From GCA-2709075 sp964492555 (GTDB lineage: Bacteria; Pseudomonadota; Alphaproteobacteria; MPNO01; UBA2964): a stretch of DNA of 64,000 bases. Under the pieces are notes generated by a model. That model ran no database searches, was not told where the DNA came from, and saw nothing but the letters and a program-made list of their open reading frames with translations. Positions 25,864 to 35,277 of this stretch are shown in pieces (positions within the stretch are counted from its first letter, which is position 1; every line of letters begins with the position of its first letter). Both the position numbers and the translations under genes were made by a program. Location: positions 1 through 64,000 of the forward strand of contig CAZBKQ010000001.1 in assembly GCA_964492555.1 (NCBI GenBank), in the 5' to 3' direction.

Positions 25864-26472
25864 ATGACCAGCGAACTCCCACCCGATATCGATCCCGAAA
25901 CACGCTGCCGCCTGCCCATGGTGGACCGCGCCACCCTCAGCGGGCCCGCGGCGGAGATTTATGACCAGCATATGGCCGGTACCAGCCAATCGCTCAAAGG
26001 GCTGCACGGGCCCGGCGGGATCAGGCTACACAGCCCGGAACTGTCCGCCGTGGCGCGGCCCTATGCCCGCTATTTGCGGTTTGAGTCGGGCCTCGATGGC
26101 GATCTGCGCGAACTCGCCATCCTGATCGCGGCGCGCGAGGCGGATAATAACTTCGAATGGTCCGCCCATGAGGGTGAGGCAAAAAAGGAAGGCCTGCCGG
26201 AAGGGACCATTGAAGCGATCCGCACCCGCGGGCCGCTCGACGGTCTGCCCGAACGCGATGCCGCGCTGATCCGGCTGGGGCGGGAAATGTTCGGCGACCG
26301 CAAGGTGAGTTCGAAAACCTATACGGCGGCGCACGAGGTTTTCGGCACCCGCATGCTGGTCGATATCGTCGCCTTGATGGGAGTTTACACCTCCACGGCG
26401 GCGATCCTCACCTGTTTCGATATGCAGCTGCCGGAAGGCGAGGAACCGCGCCTGCCCAAGGTACAAAAATAG
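25864..26472 (+). CDS. Carboxymuconolactone decarboxylase (AhpD-like) family protein
   Basis: The 202-residue helical protein has the CMD fold: RELAILIAAREADNNFEWSAHEGEAKKEGL in the middle of the chain is the conserved core. The CxxC pair of peroxidase-active AhpD proteins is absent (the segment reads NNFEWSAHE), so a peroxidase role is unlikely. It fits the group of catabolic CMD proteins that act as decarboxylases or have unknown roles. It follows the GMC oxidoreductase by 1 nt and precedes the alpha/beta hydrolase by 8 nt, so a shared pathway for a ring or lactone intermediate is likely. Confidence 0.83.
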   Translation: MTSELPPDIDPETRCRLPMVDRATLSGPAAEIYDQHMAGTSQSLKGLHGPGGIRLHSPELSAVARPYARYLRFESGLDGDLRELAILIAAREADNNFEWSAHEGEAKKEGLPEGTIEAIRTRGPLDGLPERDAALIRLGREMFGDRKVSSKTYTAAHEVFGTRMLVDIVALMGVYTSTAAILTCFDMQLPEGEEPRLPKVQK

Positions 26473-26480
26473 GAGACCGT

Positions 26481-27365
26481 ATGATGCCGATGAATGACCG
26501 GAAATTCATTAAAGTGGACGGGATAAACACCAGCTATTTCGAGGCCGGTACGGGCGAACCGCTGATCCTGCTGCACGGCGGCAATTTCGGTTCGCATCAG
26601 CTTGTCGACAGCGCACTCGATTTCTCGACTAATTTCGACGGGTTGGCGGACCGTTACCATGTGTTCGCAATCGACAAGATCGGACAGGGCTATACCGGCA
26701 ATCCGGAAAGACGCGAGGATTACACCATGCAGAAGGTGGTGGAGCATGCCTGTGCGACTCTGGACGCGCTAGGTCTCTCCAACACCCATCTGATCGGTCA
26801 TTCGAGGGGCGCGTATCTGGTTTGCGCCATGACGTTGCAGCGCCCTGATCTGGTAAAGACAGTGACCTTTGTCGACAGTAATACGCTTGCGCCTGGTGTC
26901 GGGCGAAATGAAATCGTTCTTGCCAACCCGCCGGGCCCGCCCTTGTCCGCCGCGTGTCAGCGCTGGGTGATTGAAAAATATTCTTACAGTCCGGATCACA
27001 TCACCGATGAATGGATTGATGAAATCGTGAAGATCGCGCAGCGGCCGGAATATGAGGAAGCGCGCAAGATTATTACCGATGACGGGCTGCGCTTTACCCA
27101 GTTCATGCCGCTTCTGGCCCGGGAGAAATCGAGAATGTTTGCACAGATCAGGGATCAGGGACTCGAACGGCCGACCCACCTGGTCTGGGGATACAATGAT
27201 CCCACCGCGCCGGTGGAGATGGGCCGCGCGTTATTTGATCTGTGTGCCTTGCGCGAACGCCGCACGCAGATGAGCATCATCAACCAGGCGGGGCATTTTT
27301 CCTACCGGGAACACCCGGCGGAATTTAATGCCTGCGTCCATGGCTTTATCGAAGGGGTGAGCTGA
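26481..27365 (+). CDS. Alpha/beta hydrolase
   Basis: This 294-residue serine hydrolase opens with LILLHGGNFGSHQ (oxyanion loop HGG), has the nucleophile elbow GHSRGAYL near residue 110, an acid residue after VWGYNDPTAP, and the catalytic histidine in NQAGHFSYREH near the C terminus. It resembles the meta-cleavage-product hydrolases and esterases of aromatic pathways. It is the last gene of the GMC-CMD-hydrolase operon, and the next gene converges from the other strand. The exact bond cut (ester, lactone or C-C) is not clear. Confidence 0.88.
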   Translation: MMPMNDRKFIKVDGINTSYFEAGTGEPLILLHGGNFGSHQLVDSALDFSTNFDGLADRYHVFAIDKIGQGYTGNPERREDYTMQKVVEHACATLDALGLSNTHLIGHSRGAYLVCAMTLQRPDLVKTVTFVDSNTLAPGVGRNEIVLANPPGPPLSAACQRWVIEKYSYSPDHITDEWIDEIVKIAQRPEYEEARKIITDDGLRFTQFMPLLAREKSRMFAQIRDQGLERPTHLVWGYNDPTAPVEMGRALFDLCALRERRTQMSIINQAGHFSYREHPAEFNACVHGFIEGVS

Positions 27366-27409
27366 ATTCTTGATAGGGTTCCGGCCCGCTCCCCCTCCCG
27401 GCGCGCGTA

Positions 27410-29734
27410 TTAACGCGAAGCTCCCTGTAACGCCTGCCAGACCTTGAGCGGCGTCGCCGGCATATCGATATGTTGAACGCCCGCCGGCAGTACCGCGTCA
27501 TTCACCGCGTTCATGATCGCCGCCAGCGCGCCGACATTGCCCGCTTCGCCCGCGCCCTTTGCGCCGATGGGGTTAAGCTGCGTCGGCACCGGATTGTTCT
27601 GCAAATCGAAACTGCACATATCGTCGGCCCGCGGCATGCCGTAATCGAGGAACGATCCGGTCAAAAGCTGTCCGCTGTCGCCGTCATAGACGATCTGTTC
27701 GGTCAGCGCCTGTCCGACGCCTTGCCCGATGCCGCCATGGATCTGGCCTTCAAGGGTGAGCTGATTGATAACAGTGCCGACGTCATCGACCACTGAATAA
27801 TTGATGATCTCGGTCACGCCGGTTTCGGGATCGATTTCGACCTCGCAGACATGGCAGCCATTGGGAAAGGTCGGCGCGTCCGGCACAAACGTGTCGGTAT
27901 CGAACAGGCCGAGCTGCATCCCTTCCGGGATCATTGTCTGGTTATAGGAGGCGCGGGCCACTTCTTTGATCGAAACGGAGCGGTCGGTTCCCGAAATTCG
28001 GAAATCACCATTGCCGTATTCAATATCGTCCGTGGCGGCCTCCAGCATATGAGCGGCGATCTGGCGGCCCTTTTCGATGACCTTCTCCACCGCGCGGGCG
28101 GCGGCGGAAGACCCCAGGATTGCCGTGCGTGAGGCATAAGTCCCCGCACCGAAGGGCAGCATGTCGGTATCGCCGAAATCGATCCTTATATCTTCCTGAT
28201 CGATCTCCAGCTTGTCGGAAACCACGATCTTGTACATCGTGTCGTGCCCTTGCCCGTGATCGACAGAGCCCGCGACGACCGTCACCGTGCCCGACGGATC
28301 GAAGCGGACGGAGACTGTTTCGCCTTCTGTCTGCGCGGTCTGCTCAATGAAATTGGCGACGCCTATACCGCGCAGCTTGCCGCGCGCCTTGGCTTCGGCC
28401 CGGCGGTCTTCGAACCCGTCATAATCGGCAGCCGCCAGCGCCTTTTCCTGGTTTTCATCGAACGCCCCGCAATCGAGGGTGAAGATCAGCCCGGTCTTGA
28501 AGGGATAATCGTCCTTGCGGACAAAATTGCGCCGCCGGATTTCGGCTCGGTCCATGCCGATTTCGCGCGCCGCCGCATCCACCATCTGTTCCAGAACATA
28601 GGCCGCTTCCGGCCGGCCCGACCCGCGGAACGGTCCGTTGCAGGCGGTGTTGGTGAAGACGGCAGAGGATTCGGCGTAAATCAGCGGCGTGCGATAGGTC
28701 CCGGCCAGCCCGCCGAGATGCCCGGCCGGTGAAATTGTCCCGCCCGGCTCCAGATAGGCGCCGATGCCGCACGTGCTTGAGACCTTCAGTGCCAGAAATC
28801 TGCCGTCTTCATCTACCGCCAGCGCCGCATCCGTCGTCTGGTCGCGGTCGTGATAATCGACCGCCATCCCGTCCGACCGGTCGCAGACCCAGCGCACCGG
28901 CGCGCCGATTTTTTTCGACGCCCAGAGGATCATGTGGTTTTCCGGATGGTGCCCGCCCTTCATGCCGAAGCTGCCGCCGACATCGGTGGTCATGATGCGG
29001 AATTTGGTTTCCTGATCATGGAACACGTTCTCCGCCAGGGTACGGCGCACTAAATACGGGCGCTGCGTGCCGCAATAGAGGACATAGCGGTCGTCATGCG
29101 GATCGTATTCGGCGACTGCCGCGCGCGGCTCCATGGTTGCGGGCGTGATGCGGTTGATGACCAGATGACGTTTGGCGACGAATGGCGCGGCGGCGATGGC
29201 GGCCTCCACCGCGTCCTTGTCGCCGGCGGTGTAGAAATAGCTTTCATTGTCGGGGTTGCCGTCATGCAGCAGCGGCGCATCGGCGGAAAGCGCGTCGATC
29301 GCGCGGGTGATCACCGGCAGGGGCTCGTAATCGACCGCTATAGCCTCGGCCGCGTCGCGCGCCTGCTCGCGCGTGTCCGCGATGACCACGGCGACAGCAT
29401 CGCCGATGACCCTGACCTTGTCCTTGTTTAGCGCCGGGCGCGGCGGGCAGAAAAGCGGCGAACCGTCCCGGCGCGTGCGCGGATGTCCCGAAGGGTGCCA
29501 GCCCATATTATCCCCTTCCCAGTCGGCGCCGGTATAAACCGTGATGACGCCCGGCATGGTCTCCGCGCCGGATGTATCGATGGAGGTGATCCGCGCATGG
29601 GCAAGAGGGGACCGCAGCACCCAGGCATGCTTGCAGTCATACAGCCGGACATCGTCGGTATAGCGGCCTTCGCCCCGCAAAAGACGCGGATCTTCCGTGC
29701 GCGGCACGCCCTGTCCAATCGCGAACTGACCCAT
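27410..29734 (-). CDS. Xanthine-dehydrogenase-family Mo-hydroxylase large subunit (CoxL-like, orphan)
   Basis: The 774-residue protein is a molybdenum-cytosine-dinucleotide hydroxylase large subunit: RTEDPRLLRGEGRYTDD at the N terminus, GGSFGMKGG in the Mo-cofactor region, and the catalytic glutamate in GAKGAGEAG near the C terminus. The CO-dehydrogenase loop AYRCSFR is replaced by GPFRGSGRP, so it is a hydroxylase of some aromatic or heterocyclic compound, not CODH. The start at 29734 has AGGGAG upstream; the longer frame to 29842 is not needed. No FAD or 2Fe-2S subunit gene is adjacent; it may share those at 38978-40323. It diverges from recX. Confidence 0.87.
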   Translation of the reverse strand: MGQFAIGQGVPRTEDPRLLRGEGRYTDDVRLYDCKHAWVLRSPLAHARITSIDTSGAETMPGVITVYTGADWEGDNMGWHPSGHPRTRRDGSPLFCPPRPALNKDKVRVIGDAVAVVIADTREQARDAAEAIAVDYEPLPVITRAIDALSADAPLLHDGNPDNESYFYTAGDKDAVEAAIAAAPFVAKRHLVINRITPATMEPRAAVAEYDPHDDRYVLYCGTQRPYLVRRTLAENVFHDQETKFRIMTTDVGGSFGMKGGHHPENHMILWASKKIGAPVRWVCDRSDGMAVDYHDRDQTTDAALAVDEDGRFLALKVSSTCGIGAYLEPGGTISPAGHLGGLAGTYRTPLIYAESSAVFTNTACNGPFRGSGRPEAAYVLEQMVDAAAREIGMDRAEIRRRNFVRKDDYPFKTGLIFTLDCGAFDENQEKALAAADYDGFEDRRAEAKARGKLRGIGVANFIEQTAQTEGETVSVRFDPSGTVTVVAGSVDHGQGHDTMYKIVVSDKLEIDQEDIRIDFGDTDMLPFGAGTYASRTAILGSSAAARAVEKVIEKGRQIAAHMLEAATDDIEYGNGDFRISGTDRSVSIKEVARASYNQTMIPEGMQLGLFDTDTFVPDAPTFPNGCHVCEVEIDPETGVTEIINYSVVDDVGTVINQLTLEGQIHGGIGQGVGQALTEQIVYDGDSGQLLTGSFLDYGMPRADDMCSFDLQNNPVPTQLNPIGAKGAGEAGNVGALAAIMNAVNDAVLPAGVQHIDMPATPLKVWQALQGASR

Positions 29735-29856
29735 TTTAGGCTCCCTGAATACTTGTTTTTGGTGTCCGCTATCCTGCCGCGCGACGGCGAAGGCGGCAAC
29801 CGCGCGGCGCGGAGATCGATTTAATGGCATAATGTACGGCAACCAAAGATGAGCCG

Positions 29857-30459
29857 ATGTCCCACATGGCCGAAAAGGCGAAAAAATCCGGCCGCAAGCG
29901 CCGCAAGATGACGGTGGAGCGTCTCAACAATATCGCACTCTACTACTGTCAGCGCTATCTGGTGTCCGAGCGAAAGCTTTCCGATCATCTGAAAAACCGG
30001 GTCTATCGCGACACCGAGGACGGCGAAGATCGCCGCAAAATTCTGGAGGAAATTCCGGTAATCGCGGCGCGAATGGCCAGGGCCGGGCTGGTCAATGACC
30101 GGGAAGCCGCGTCGGCCAGGCTGCGCTCCAATCTGCGGTCCGGCTATGCGCCGGGCGCGGCGGCGGGGCTGGCCGCGATGGCGGCGCGGGTCGAACGCGA
30201 AACCGTTGAGGATGTCTTGCCGGAAGCGATGACAGACACGTTTCCGGACATCACGGAAGAGGCCGGAGAAGACGCGCCCGATGGCGCGGCGCTTGCGCTG
30301 GCTGCGCTGGAACGTGGACGGCGGGGTCCTTTCCGGGGAAACAAGCGGACGGAAAAAACCGATCAGCGTGATGTCGCCTGGCTGCAGCGCCGCGGGTACC
30401 GGTTCGACGATATCCGCAAGGCGATGAATGTCGATGGCGAAGAATATTTCGATGGGTAG
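29857..30459 (+). CDS. recX: RecX family regulatory protein
   Basis: The 200-residue protein matches alphaproteobacterial RecX, a modulator of RecA filaments. The segment LNNIALYYCQRYLVSERKLSDHLKNRVYR near residues 23-50 is the typical first three-helix repeat, and IPVIAARMARAGLVNDREAASARL and DVAWLQRRGYRFDDIRKAM are the second and third. The middle is longer and more acidic than in gammaproteobacterial RecX. It lies apart from recA, as is usual in this class. An EamA transporter gene starts 6 nt after its stop. This is one of the few housekeeping-like genes in the window. Confidence 0.82.
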   Translation: MSHMAEKAKKSGRKRRKMTVERLNNIALYYCQRYLVSERKLSDHLKNRVYRDTEDGEDRRKILEEIPVIAARMARAGLVNDREAASARLRSNLRSGYAPGAAAGLAAMAARVERETVEDVLPEAMTDTFPDITEEAGEDAPDGAALALAALERGRRGPFRGNKRTEKTDQRDVAWLQRRGYRFDDIRKAMNVDGEEYFDG

Positions 30460-30465
30460 GGTGCG

Positions 30466-31338
30466 TTGACATCCGTTTCCGCCCCAAGGCCGAATATCCT
30501 GCGCGCGGCGCTCTGGACGATTCTGAGCTGTCTGCTGGTTGTCGCCTATACCTCCACTGCCAAGCATTTGTCCGCGGACGGTCTTCCGGTTGCGGTGATC
30601 GTCTTTTTCCGTTGCCTGTTCGGCGTGGTTTTCCTGATCCCCTGGCTGGTAAAGAACGGCGTTGCGGGCCTAAAGACGGAACAGCCGGTTCTGATGGTCT
30701 CTCGTGGAATCAACACGATGCTCGGGCTCTATTGCCTGTTTACGGCCGTATCGCTGATGCCGCTCGCCGATGTGGTGGCGATCCAGTACACAAAGCCTGT
30801 CTTCGCCGCGCTCGCCGCCGTGCTGGTGCTGCGCGAGGTGATGACCGGATCGCGTTGGACGGGAATATTTATCGCCATTGCCGGTATGCTGGTGATCGTC
30901 CGGCCGGGCATGTCGGATCTCAACATCGGCGTTCTGTTGGCGATCGGGGCGATGATTTCCGGCGCCTATACGACAATCACGGTGAAATTCCTGACGCGGA
31001 CCGAACCGCCCGACCGAATCGTCGCCTATATGGTGCTGGGGATGACGGTGGCCTCCGCCATTCCCGCAATCTGGTTCTGGCAAATGCCCACACTGGACCA
31101 GCTTTTCTGGCTCGCCTTCGCGGGGTTCGTCGCCAATGGCTATCAGCAGACCATGGCCCGCGGCTTTTCGCTGGCTGATGCGACAGCCGTCATGCCGTTC
31201 GAATTTTCCCGGCTGATTTTCGCCGCCGTTATCGGATATCTCGCCTTTTCGGAATCCGTCGATGCCGCGACACTGGTCGGCGGCGTCATCATTTTTGTTT
31301 CCGGGCTTTACATGGTCCGTACCGAGAAAAAGCGCTGA
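30466..31338 (+). CDS. EamA-family (DMT) membrane transporter
   Basis: The 290-residue protein has about ten predicted membrane helices in two EamA repeats. The first ends around the PLADVVAIQYTKPVFAALAAVLVLREV segment, and the second around LADATAVMPFEFSRLIFAAVIGYLAFSE. These are the family's typical helix-proline-acid patterns. The start is a TTG at 30466, six bases after the recX stop, with AGGG just upstream. DMT transporters export metabolites or take up small solutes by proton exchange; the substrate is unknown. A second EamA protein lies at 42682-43581. Confidence 0.87.
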   Translation: MTSVSAPRPNILRAALWTILSCLLVVAYTSTAKHLSADGLPVAVIVFFRCLFGVVFLIPWLVKNGVAGLKTEQPVLMVSRGINTMLGLYCLFTAVSLMPLADVVAIQYTKPVFAALAAVLVLREVMTGSRWTGIFIAIAGMLVIVRPGMSDLNIGVLLAIGAMISGAYTTITVKFLTRTEPPDRIVAYMVLGMTVASAIPAIWFWQMPTLDQLFWLAFAGFVANGYQQTMARGFSLADATAVMPFEFSRLIFAAVIGYLAFSESVDAATLVGGVIIFVSGLYMVRTEKKR

Positions 31339-31426
31339 TGCGCGAACGCGGCAATCGGTGATATATTCCCGGTGAGTGGCCGGGCCGTTCAGGGCCGGTT
31401 GTTATATCAGTTGCGAGAATTCACAG

Positions 31427-31693
31427 TTGAAAACCTTTTTGATCGCTTGCGCCTTTATTGTTTGCGCCGCGTCCGCAGCCACCTGGTGGCGCTTTCAGAG
31501 TTTCGATCCCTGTATCTGGATGGAAAAGGAAATAGCGGAACAATCCAGCCTGCCTTTTGTCGTCGCCGAAGCGCGGGTAAAGGCCGAATTCCTTTTGAGA
31601 GGCATAACCGAGCCAAGCGCGGCGCAATGTGTCGGGGCCTGGTGGCGGTTCCGTATGGAGGGCGCCATGCATCCCAAGAAGAAGGAATCCTGA
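31427..31693 (+). CDS. Small exported hypothetical protein
   Basis: A frame of 88 residues from the TTG at 31427 starts with a clear signal-peptide-like stretch (KTFLIACAFIVCAASAATWW). A mature part follows with two cysteines and the pattern SFDPCIWMEKEIAEQS ... GAWWRFRMEG. The tryptophan-rich end and the paired cysteines look conserved, and I have the impression that similar short proteins occur in related alphaproteobacteria, but no function is known to me. It ends 6 nt before the LigB-type dioxygenase gene. The upstream part of the frame, back to 31376, lacks signal-peptide character and is not included. Confidence 0.5.
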   Translation: MKTFLIACAFIVCAASAATWWRFQSFDPCIWMEKEIAEQSSLPFVVAEARVKAEFLLRGITEPSAAQCVGAWWRFRMEGAMHPKKKES

Positions 31694-31699
31694 CGGCCG

Positions 31700-32713
31700 G
31701 TGGCTGAAATCGTCCTCGGCATTGGCACCTCGCATGGTCCGATGTTGTCTACCCCGTGGGAGAATTGGGGCGCACGGGTGCCGTTCGACCAGGGCGCGAC
31801 CCATGATTTCCGGGGCGGAAAATACAGTTTCGAGGAACTTGTCGCGCTGCGCCGTGACGAAGGGCTGGCGGCGGAATTCACCAAGGATAAATGGCGGGAA
31901 CGCCACGCGGCGTGCAACGACGCGCTGATCCGCCTCGCCGATGCGTTCGAGGCGGCAAAGCCCGATGCCGCTGTGATCGTCGGCAATGATCAGCGTGAAT
32001 TGTTCAGTGAATTCAATACGCCCGCGATTTCGGTTTTCTACGGCGAAACCATTGAAAACCGGCCGCGGACGCCCGAACAGATTGCAAACCTGCCGCCCGG
32101 CGTCGCGGTGGCGGAGCGCGGGCACGCACCGCCGGAAGACGCGGTTTATCCCGGCTATCCGGCATTGGGCCTCCATATCATCAATTCCCTGATGGATGAC
32201 GGGTTCGATGTTTCCACCATGAAGCATCTGCCCGAGGGGACAGGCTATGTGAACGGCGTGCCGCACGCCTACGGATTTGTCTATCGGCGGATCATGCGGG
32301 ATATGCCGCCGCCCTCCGTTCCCGTTGTGCTGAATACCTTTTATCCGCCCAACCAGCCGAGCGCGGCGCGGTGCATTGCTTTTGGCCATGCGCTTGGCAA
32401 GGCAATCCGGGACTGGCCTGAAAGCGCTCGTGTTGCGGTTATCGCTTCGGGCGGGCTCAGCCATTTTGTGATTGACGAGGCGCTCGACCGGCGGGTGCTG
32501 GCCGCATTTGAGGCGCGGGATGAGGCGGCATTGGCTGCAATCCCGGAAAACCTCTATCAATCCGGCACGTCGGAGATCAAAAACTGGCTGCCCGTCGCCT
32601 CGTTGATGTGGGAAGCCGGGCTGGAGATGGAGCTTGTCGATTACGTGCCGTGCTACCGCTCCGAAGCCGGCACGGGAAACGCCATGGGGTTCGCCCTCTG
32701 GCGGCAGCCGTGA
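31700..32713 (+). CDS. LigB-type (class III) extradiol ring-cleavage dioxygenase
   Basis: The 337-residue protein has the fold of class III extradiol dioxygenases such as LigB and gallate dioxygenase. GTSHGPMLSTP near residue 9 carries the first iron-ligand histidine (His12), VIVGNDQRELF near 92 is a variant of the second ligand region, and VIASGGLSHFVIDE near 250 has the last conserved histidine. The start is a GTG at 31700. These Fe(II) enzymes open catechol-type rings next to a hydroxyl group. Gln in VGNDQ, where His is usual, is worth noting. A flavin monooxygenase and UbiD decarboxylase genes are nearby and could prepare or process the ring. Confidence 0.84.
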   Translation: MAEIVLGIGTSHGPMLSTPWENWGARVPFDQGATHDFRGGKYSFEELVALRRDEGLAAEFTKDKWRERHAACNDALIRLADAFEAAKPDAAVIVGNDQRELFSEFNTPAISVFYGETIENRPRTPEQIANLPPGVAVAERGHAPPEDAVYPGYPALGLHIINSLMDDGFDVSTMKHLPEGTGYVNGVPHAYGFVYRRIMRDMPPPSVPVVLNTFYPPNQPSAARCIAFGHALGKAIRDWPESARVAVIASGGLSHFVIDEALDRRVLAAFEARDEAALAAIPENLYQSGTSEIKNWLPVASLMWEAGLEMELVDYVPCYRSEAGTGNAMGFALWRQP

Positions 32714-32782
32714 ATTTTTCCGGTCAATAGATTCTTAACCATAAGCCAATAGTGATTCCCTTGATTTCTTTAGGGAATAACA

Positions 32783-33933
32783 ATGGCGACGAACAGCAAT
32801 TTTCTGCCGGGACGGGGTGGTACCGTATCGCCCGCCGATCAAATCAAACAGGATGCGCTGGCGGCGCTTCAGCGCGGCGACAATGTGCTTGCGATTGAAA
32901 ATTTCGAGGCCTTGTTGAGTTTTGCGCCGGACCATCCGGATGTCCTCAACGCGCTTGGCGTGGCCTATTTTTAGACTGGCGACAGTGAAAACGCGTTGCG
33001 GCGCCTGGAACAGGCGCGCCAAATTGCACCGGAACGTGACGATATAAAAAACAATCTCGTCAATGTGCGGAAAGCCGTCGCCGGGGCGCAATCGCATCAG
33101 GGCCAGCATGACATTGCGATTCAGGTGCTGCGCCAGGCGTTGGCGCAAGACCCGGATAATGTCGGGTTGCGCATCGAACTCAGCAACCTTCTGGAGATGA
33201 CGGGCGCGAAAGGGCTGCTGAGCGATTATTCGGTGGCGCTGACTCCCGAGGCGCTGGGGCGCCATATCCTGATCGCCTGTATACCGAAAAGCGGCTCAAG
33301 TTTTCTCAAGGAGTCACTGCGTGCTTTGACGGGGTGGAAGGAACTCTGGTTGTCTTACGCCTATTTGCAGAATGAGCAGGAGCTATATCTGCCTGCCCTG
33401 AAAGAGGCCGCGCGCGACAATACCGTTACCCAGCAGCATTGCCGGGCGACCGGGCCGAATCTGAATATTCTGCAAGGCTTCGGCATCCGGCCGATCGTGC
33501 TCACGCGGAACTTGCCCGACATCGTGTTAAGCCTGTCGGATTTCTATGACAGCGGCGCGACGCTCAATACGTTTTTCGGCGAAGTCTGGCCGACCCTGGA
33601 TCAGGCCGGAAAACATGATCTGATCATTGATCATGTCATGCCCTGGTATGCCGGTTTCAAGGCGTCATGAGACCGCGCGGCGCGGTGGATTGCCACTTCG
33701 TTTCCTATGAGGAGATGATCGCCGACAAGCCGGGCACATTGCTGCGCATCGCCGATTTTCTGGCGCTTGGAAAGACGGATGCCGACTGCGCCGCCGCCGT
33801 CGCGGCAGTGGAGGGCGATACCGACAAGACGCGCTTCAATAAAGGCGTCGCCGGGTGTGGAGCCGCGACCCTGACCGAAGAACAGCTCGGCCGGATCGAA
33901 AGACTCTCCGCCGCCTACACGCCGGGTGGCTAA
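32783..33933 (+). pseudogene. TPR-sulfotransferase, broken by a nonsense codon and a frameshift
   Basis: One ancestral gene is visible in three pieces. From 32783 a TPR region (DALAALQRGDNVLAIENFEALL) runs to an in-frame TAG at 32972-32974. The same frame then continues with TGDSENALRRLEQARQIAPE and more TPR helices, so TAG probably replaced CAG. A sulfotransferase domain follows with the PAPS loop IPKSGSSFLKE and the 3'-phosphate segment RNLPDIVLSLSDFY, until TGA at 33668. The conserved C-terminal block CHFVSYEEMIADKPGTLLRIADFL resumes at 33667 in the frame one base earlier, a single-base deletion by pattern. Two lesions argue for a true pseudogene, though an assembly error could explain either one. 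Such proteins sulfate glycans, lipids or peptides. Confidence 0.83.
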
Positions 33934-33936
33934 ACC

Positions 33937-35142
33937 CTAAAAGCGGTGGCTTTTGGCCTCGATCCCCAACAGGACGGCGCCGACCGGTTCGAAATTCGAA
34001 TGGTGCGACTGTCCCTGGGCGGAGATCGCCTGCAGATCGCGGAAACGCCGTTCGAACGGGAACATTCCGAAAATGCCGTTGGTGCCGGTCGCGTGGAAGG
34101 CGTAATTGCCCACCTCGCGCGCCTGAAGCATGGCCCAGGTGATGGCCATCCGCAGCCGCGCCCGTAATTCGAGCGGCGGCGCGCCGGTCGCCTGCATCGA
34201 TTCCCAGTACTCCTCGATCATCTCGATCAGCAGCGCGCGGGCGGAACAAAGCTTGGCTTCATATTCCGTTACCTGTGACTGGATGACCGGCGTATCGCGC
34301 ATCACCGCCGGTTTGCCGCCGCTTGGCGAGCCATGGCCGGCCGCAGGCTTTTCAGCCGTCAGCTTTTTGAAATCCTCGAACAAGGTACGGGAGACGCCGA
34401 GCGCCAGACCGGCAAAAATAATGCCGTAGGCGGTCAGCAGCGGAATTCTGTAAAGTGCGCCTTCCTCGCGCCGGTCGGGCGCGGAATCGCGCCACGTCGT
34501 ATGGGCATCATCGACGAACACGTCCTTCGCCGTGTAGGAATCGCTGCCGGTACCCCGCAGTCCGACAACATCCCACACCCCTTCGAAGTTGATCTTTTCC
34601 TTGGGGATCAGCATCGTCCGCATCTTGGGCGAACCGTTTTCATTCAGTATCCGCTCGCCATCCTTGTCGACGACAAAGCTGTGCCCGCCGACCCAGGTGG
34701 CGTTGAGACTGCCGCTACCGAACCGCCAGGTGCCGTTGGAATTATAGCCGCCGTCAATTTTTTCCGCCTTGGCGCTGGGGTTTGGCGGGCCCCAGGCAAG
34801 CACGGCGTTGGCCGGCTCGAACATTTCCTTGGCGACGTCGAGCGGCGTATAGGCCGCGCACCAGCAGCATCCCGCCGCCTGTCCGACACACCAGGCGGTG
34901 CTGGCATCCGCCTTGGCGACCGCTTCCGCCGCCAGGGACAGATCAAGCGGGCTTGCCTCCGCGCCGCCGACCGATTTCGGCAGCGCCATGCGGAAGAGCT
35001 GCTTTTCATGCAGTGCCGCCATCACCTCATCGGTGACCCGGCCGCCCGCCTCGATTTCATCCGCTGAACCGGCGATCAGCTCCTGCAATGACTCCGCCCG
35101 GGCGGCCCAGTCGATCTTGTCCTTGGTAATGTCTTCGGCCAT
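33937..35142 (-). CDS. Acyl-CoA-dehydrogenase-fold flavin monooxygenase (HsaA/HpaH-like)
   Basis: The 401-residue protein has the acyl-CoA dehydrogenase fold: a helical N-terminal domain with VMAALHEKQLFRMALPKSVGGAE, the beta domain with WVGGHSFVV and VVGLRGTGSDSYTAKDVFV, and the C-terminal bundle with AFHATGTNGIFGMFPFERRFRDLQAISAQGQSHHSNF. The segment around SQGQ/HHSNF is typical of the two-component flavin-dependent hydroxylases HsaA and HpaH type, not of true acyl-CoA dehydrogenases, which carry a catalytic Glu there. A separate flavin reductase is needed; none is seen. The start at 35142 has AGGAA upstream. It diverges from the UbiD gene. Confidence 0.8.
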   Translation of the reverse strand: MAEDITKDKIDWAARAESLQELIAGSADEIEAGGRVTDEVMAALHEKQLFRMALPKSVGGAEASPLDLSLAAEAVAKADASTAWCVGQAAGCCWCAAYTPLDVAKEMFEPANAVLAWGPPNPSAKAEKIDGGYNSNGTWRFGSGSLNATWVGGHSFVVDKDGERILNENGSPKMRTMLIPKEKINFEGVWDVVGLRGTGSDSYTAKDVFVDDAHTTWRDSAPDRREEGALYRIPLLTAYGIIFAGLALGVSRTLFEDFKKLTAEKPAAGHGSPSGGKPAVMRDTPVIQSQVTEYEAKLCSARALLIEMIEEYWESMQATGAPPLELRARLRMAITWAMLQAREVGNYAFHATGTNGIFGMFPFERRFRDLQAISAQGQSHHSNFEPVGAVLLGIEAKSHRF

Positions 35143-35277
35143 CGGATTCCTGTTCCTGTCTGTTTTGCTCAAGATGAATTTTTACTCATTCTTTGCCGGT
35201 TGGCTAGGCTTGCAGGGCCCGCTATAAGGGCCGCGCGCCCGCAACTGCGGGAATAGGGAATATCTGGGAGATAAAAA

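Noticed and set aside
32972..32974. In-frame TAG read as pyrrolysine
   Set aside because: No pyl genes or methylamine methyltransferases are seen, and a second lesion (frameshift at about 33660-33670) lies downstream. A nonsense change from CAG is simpler.
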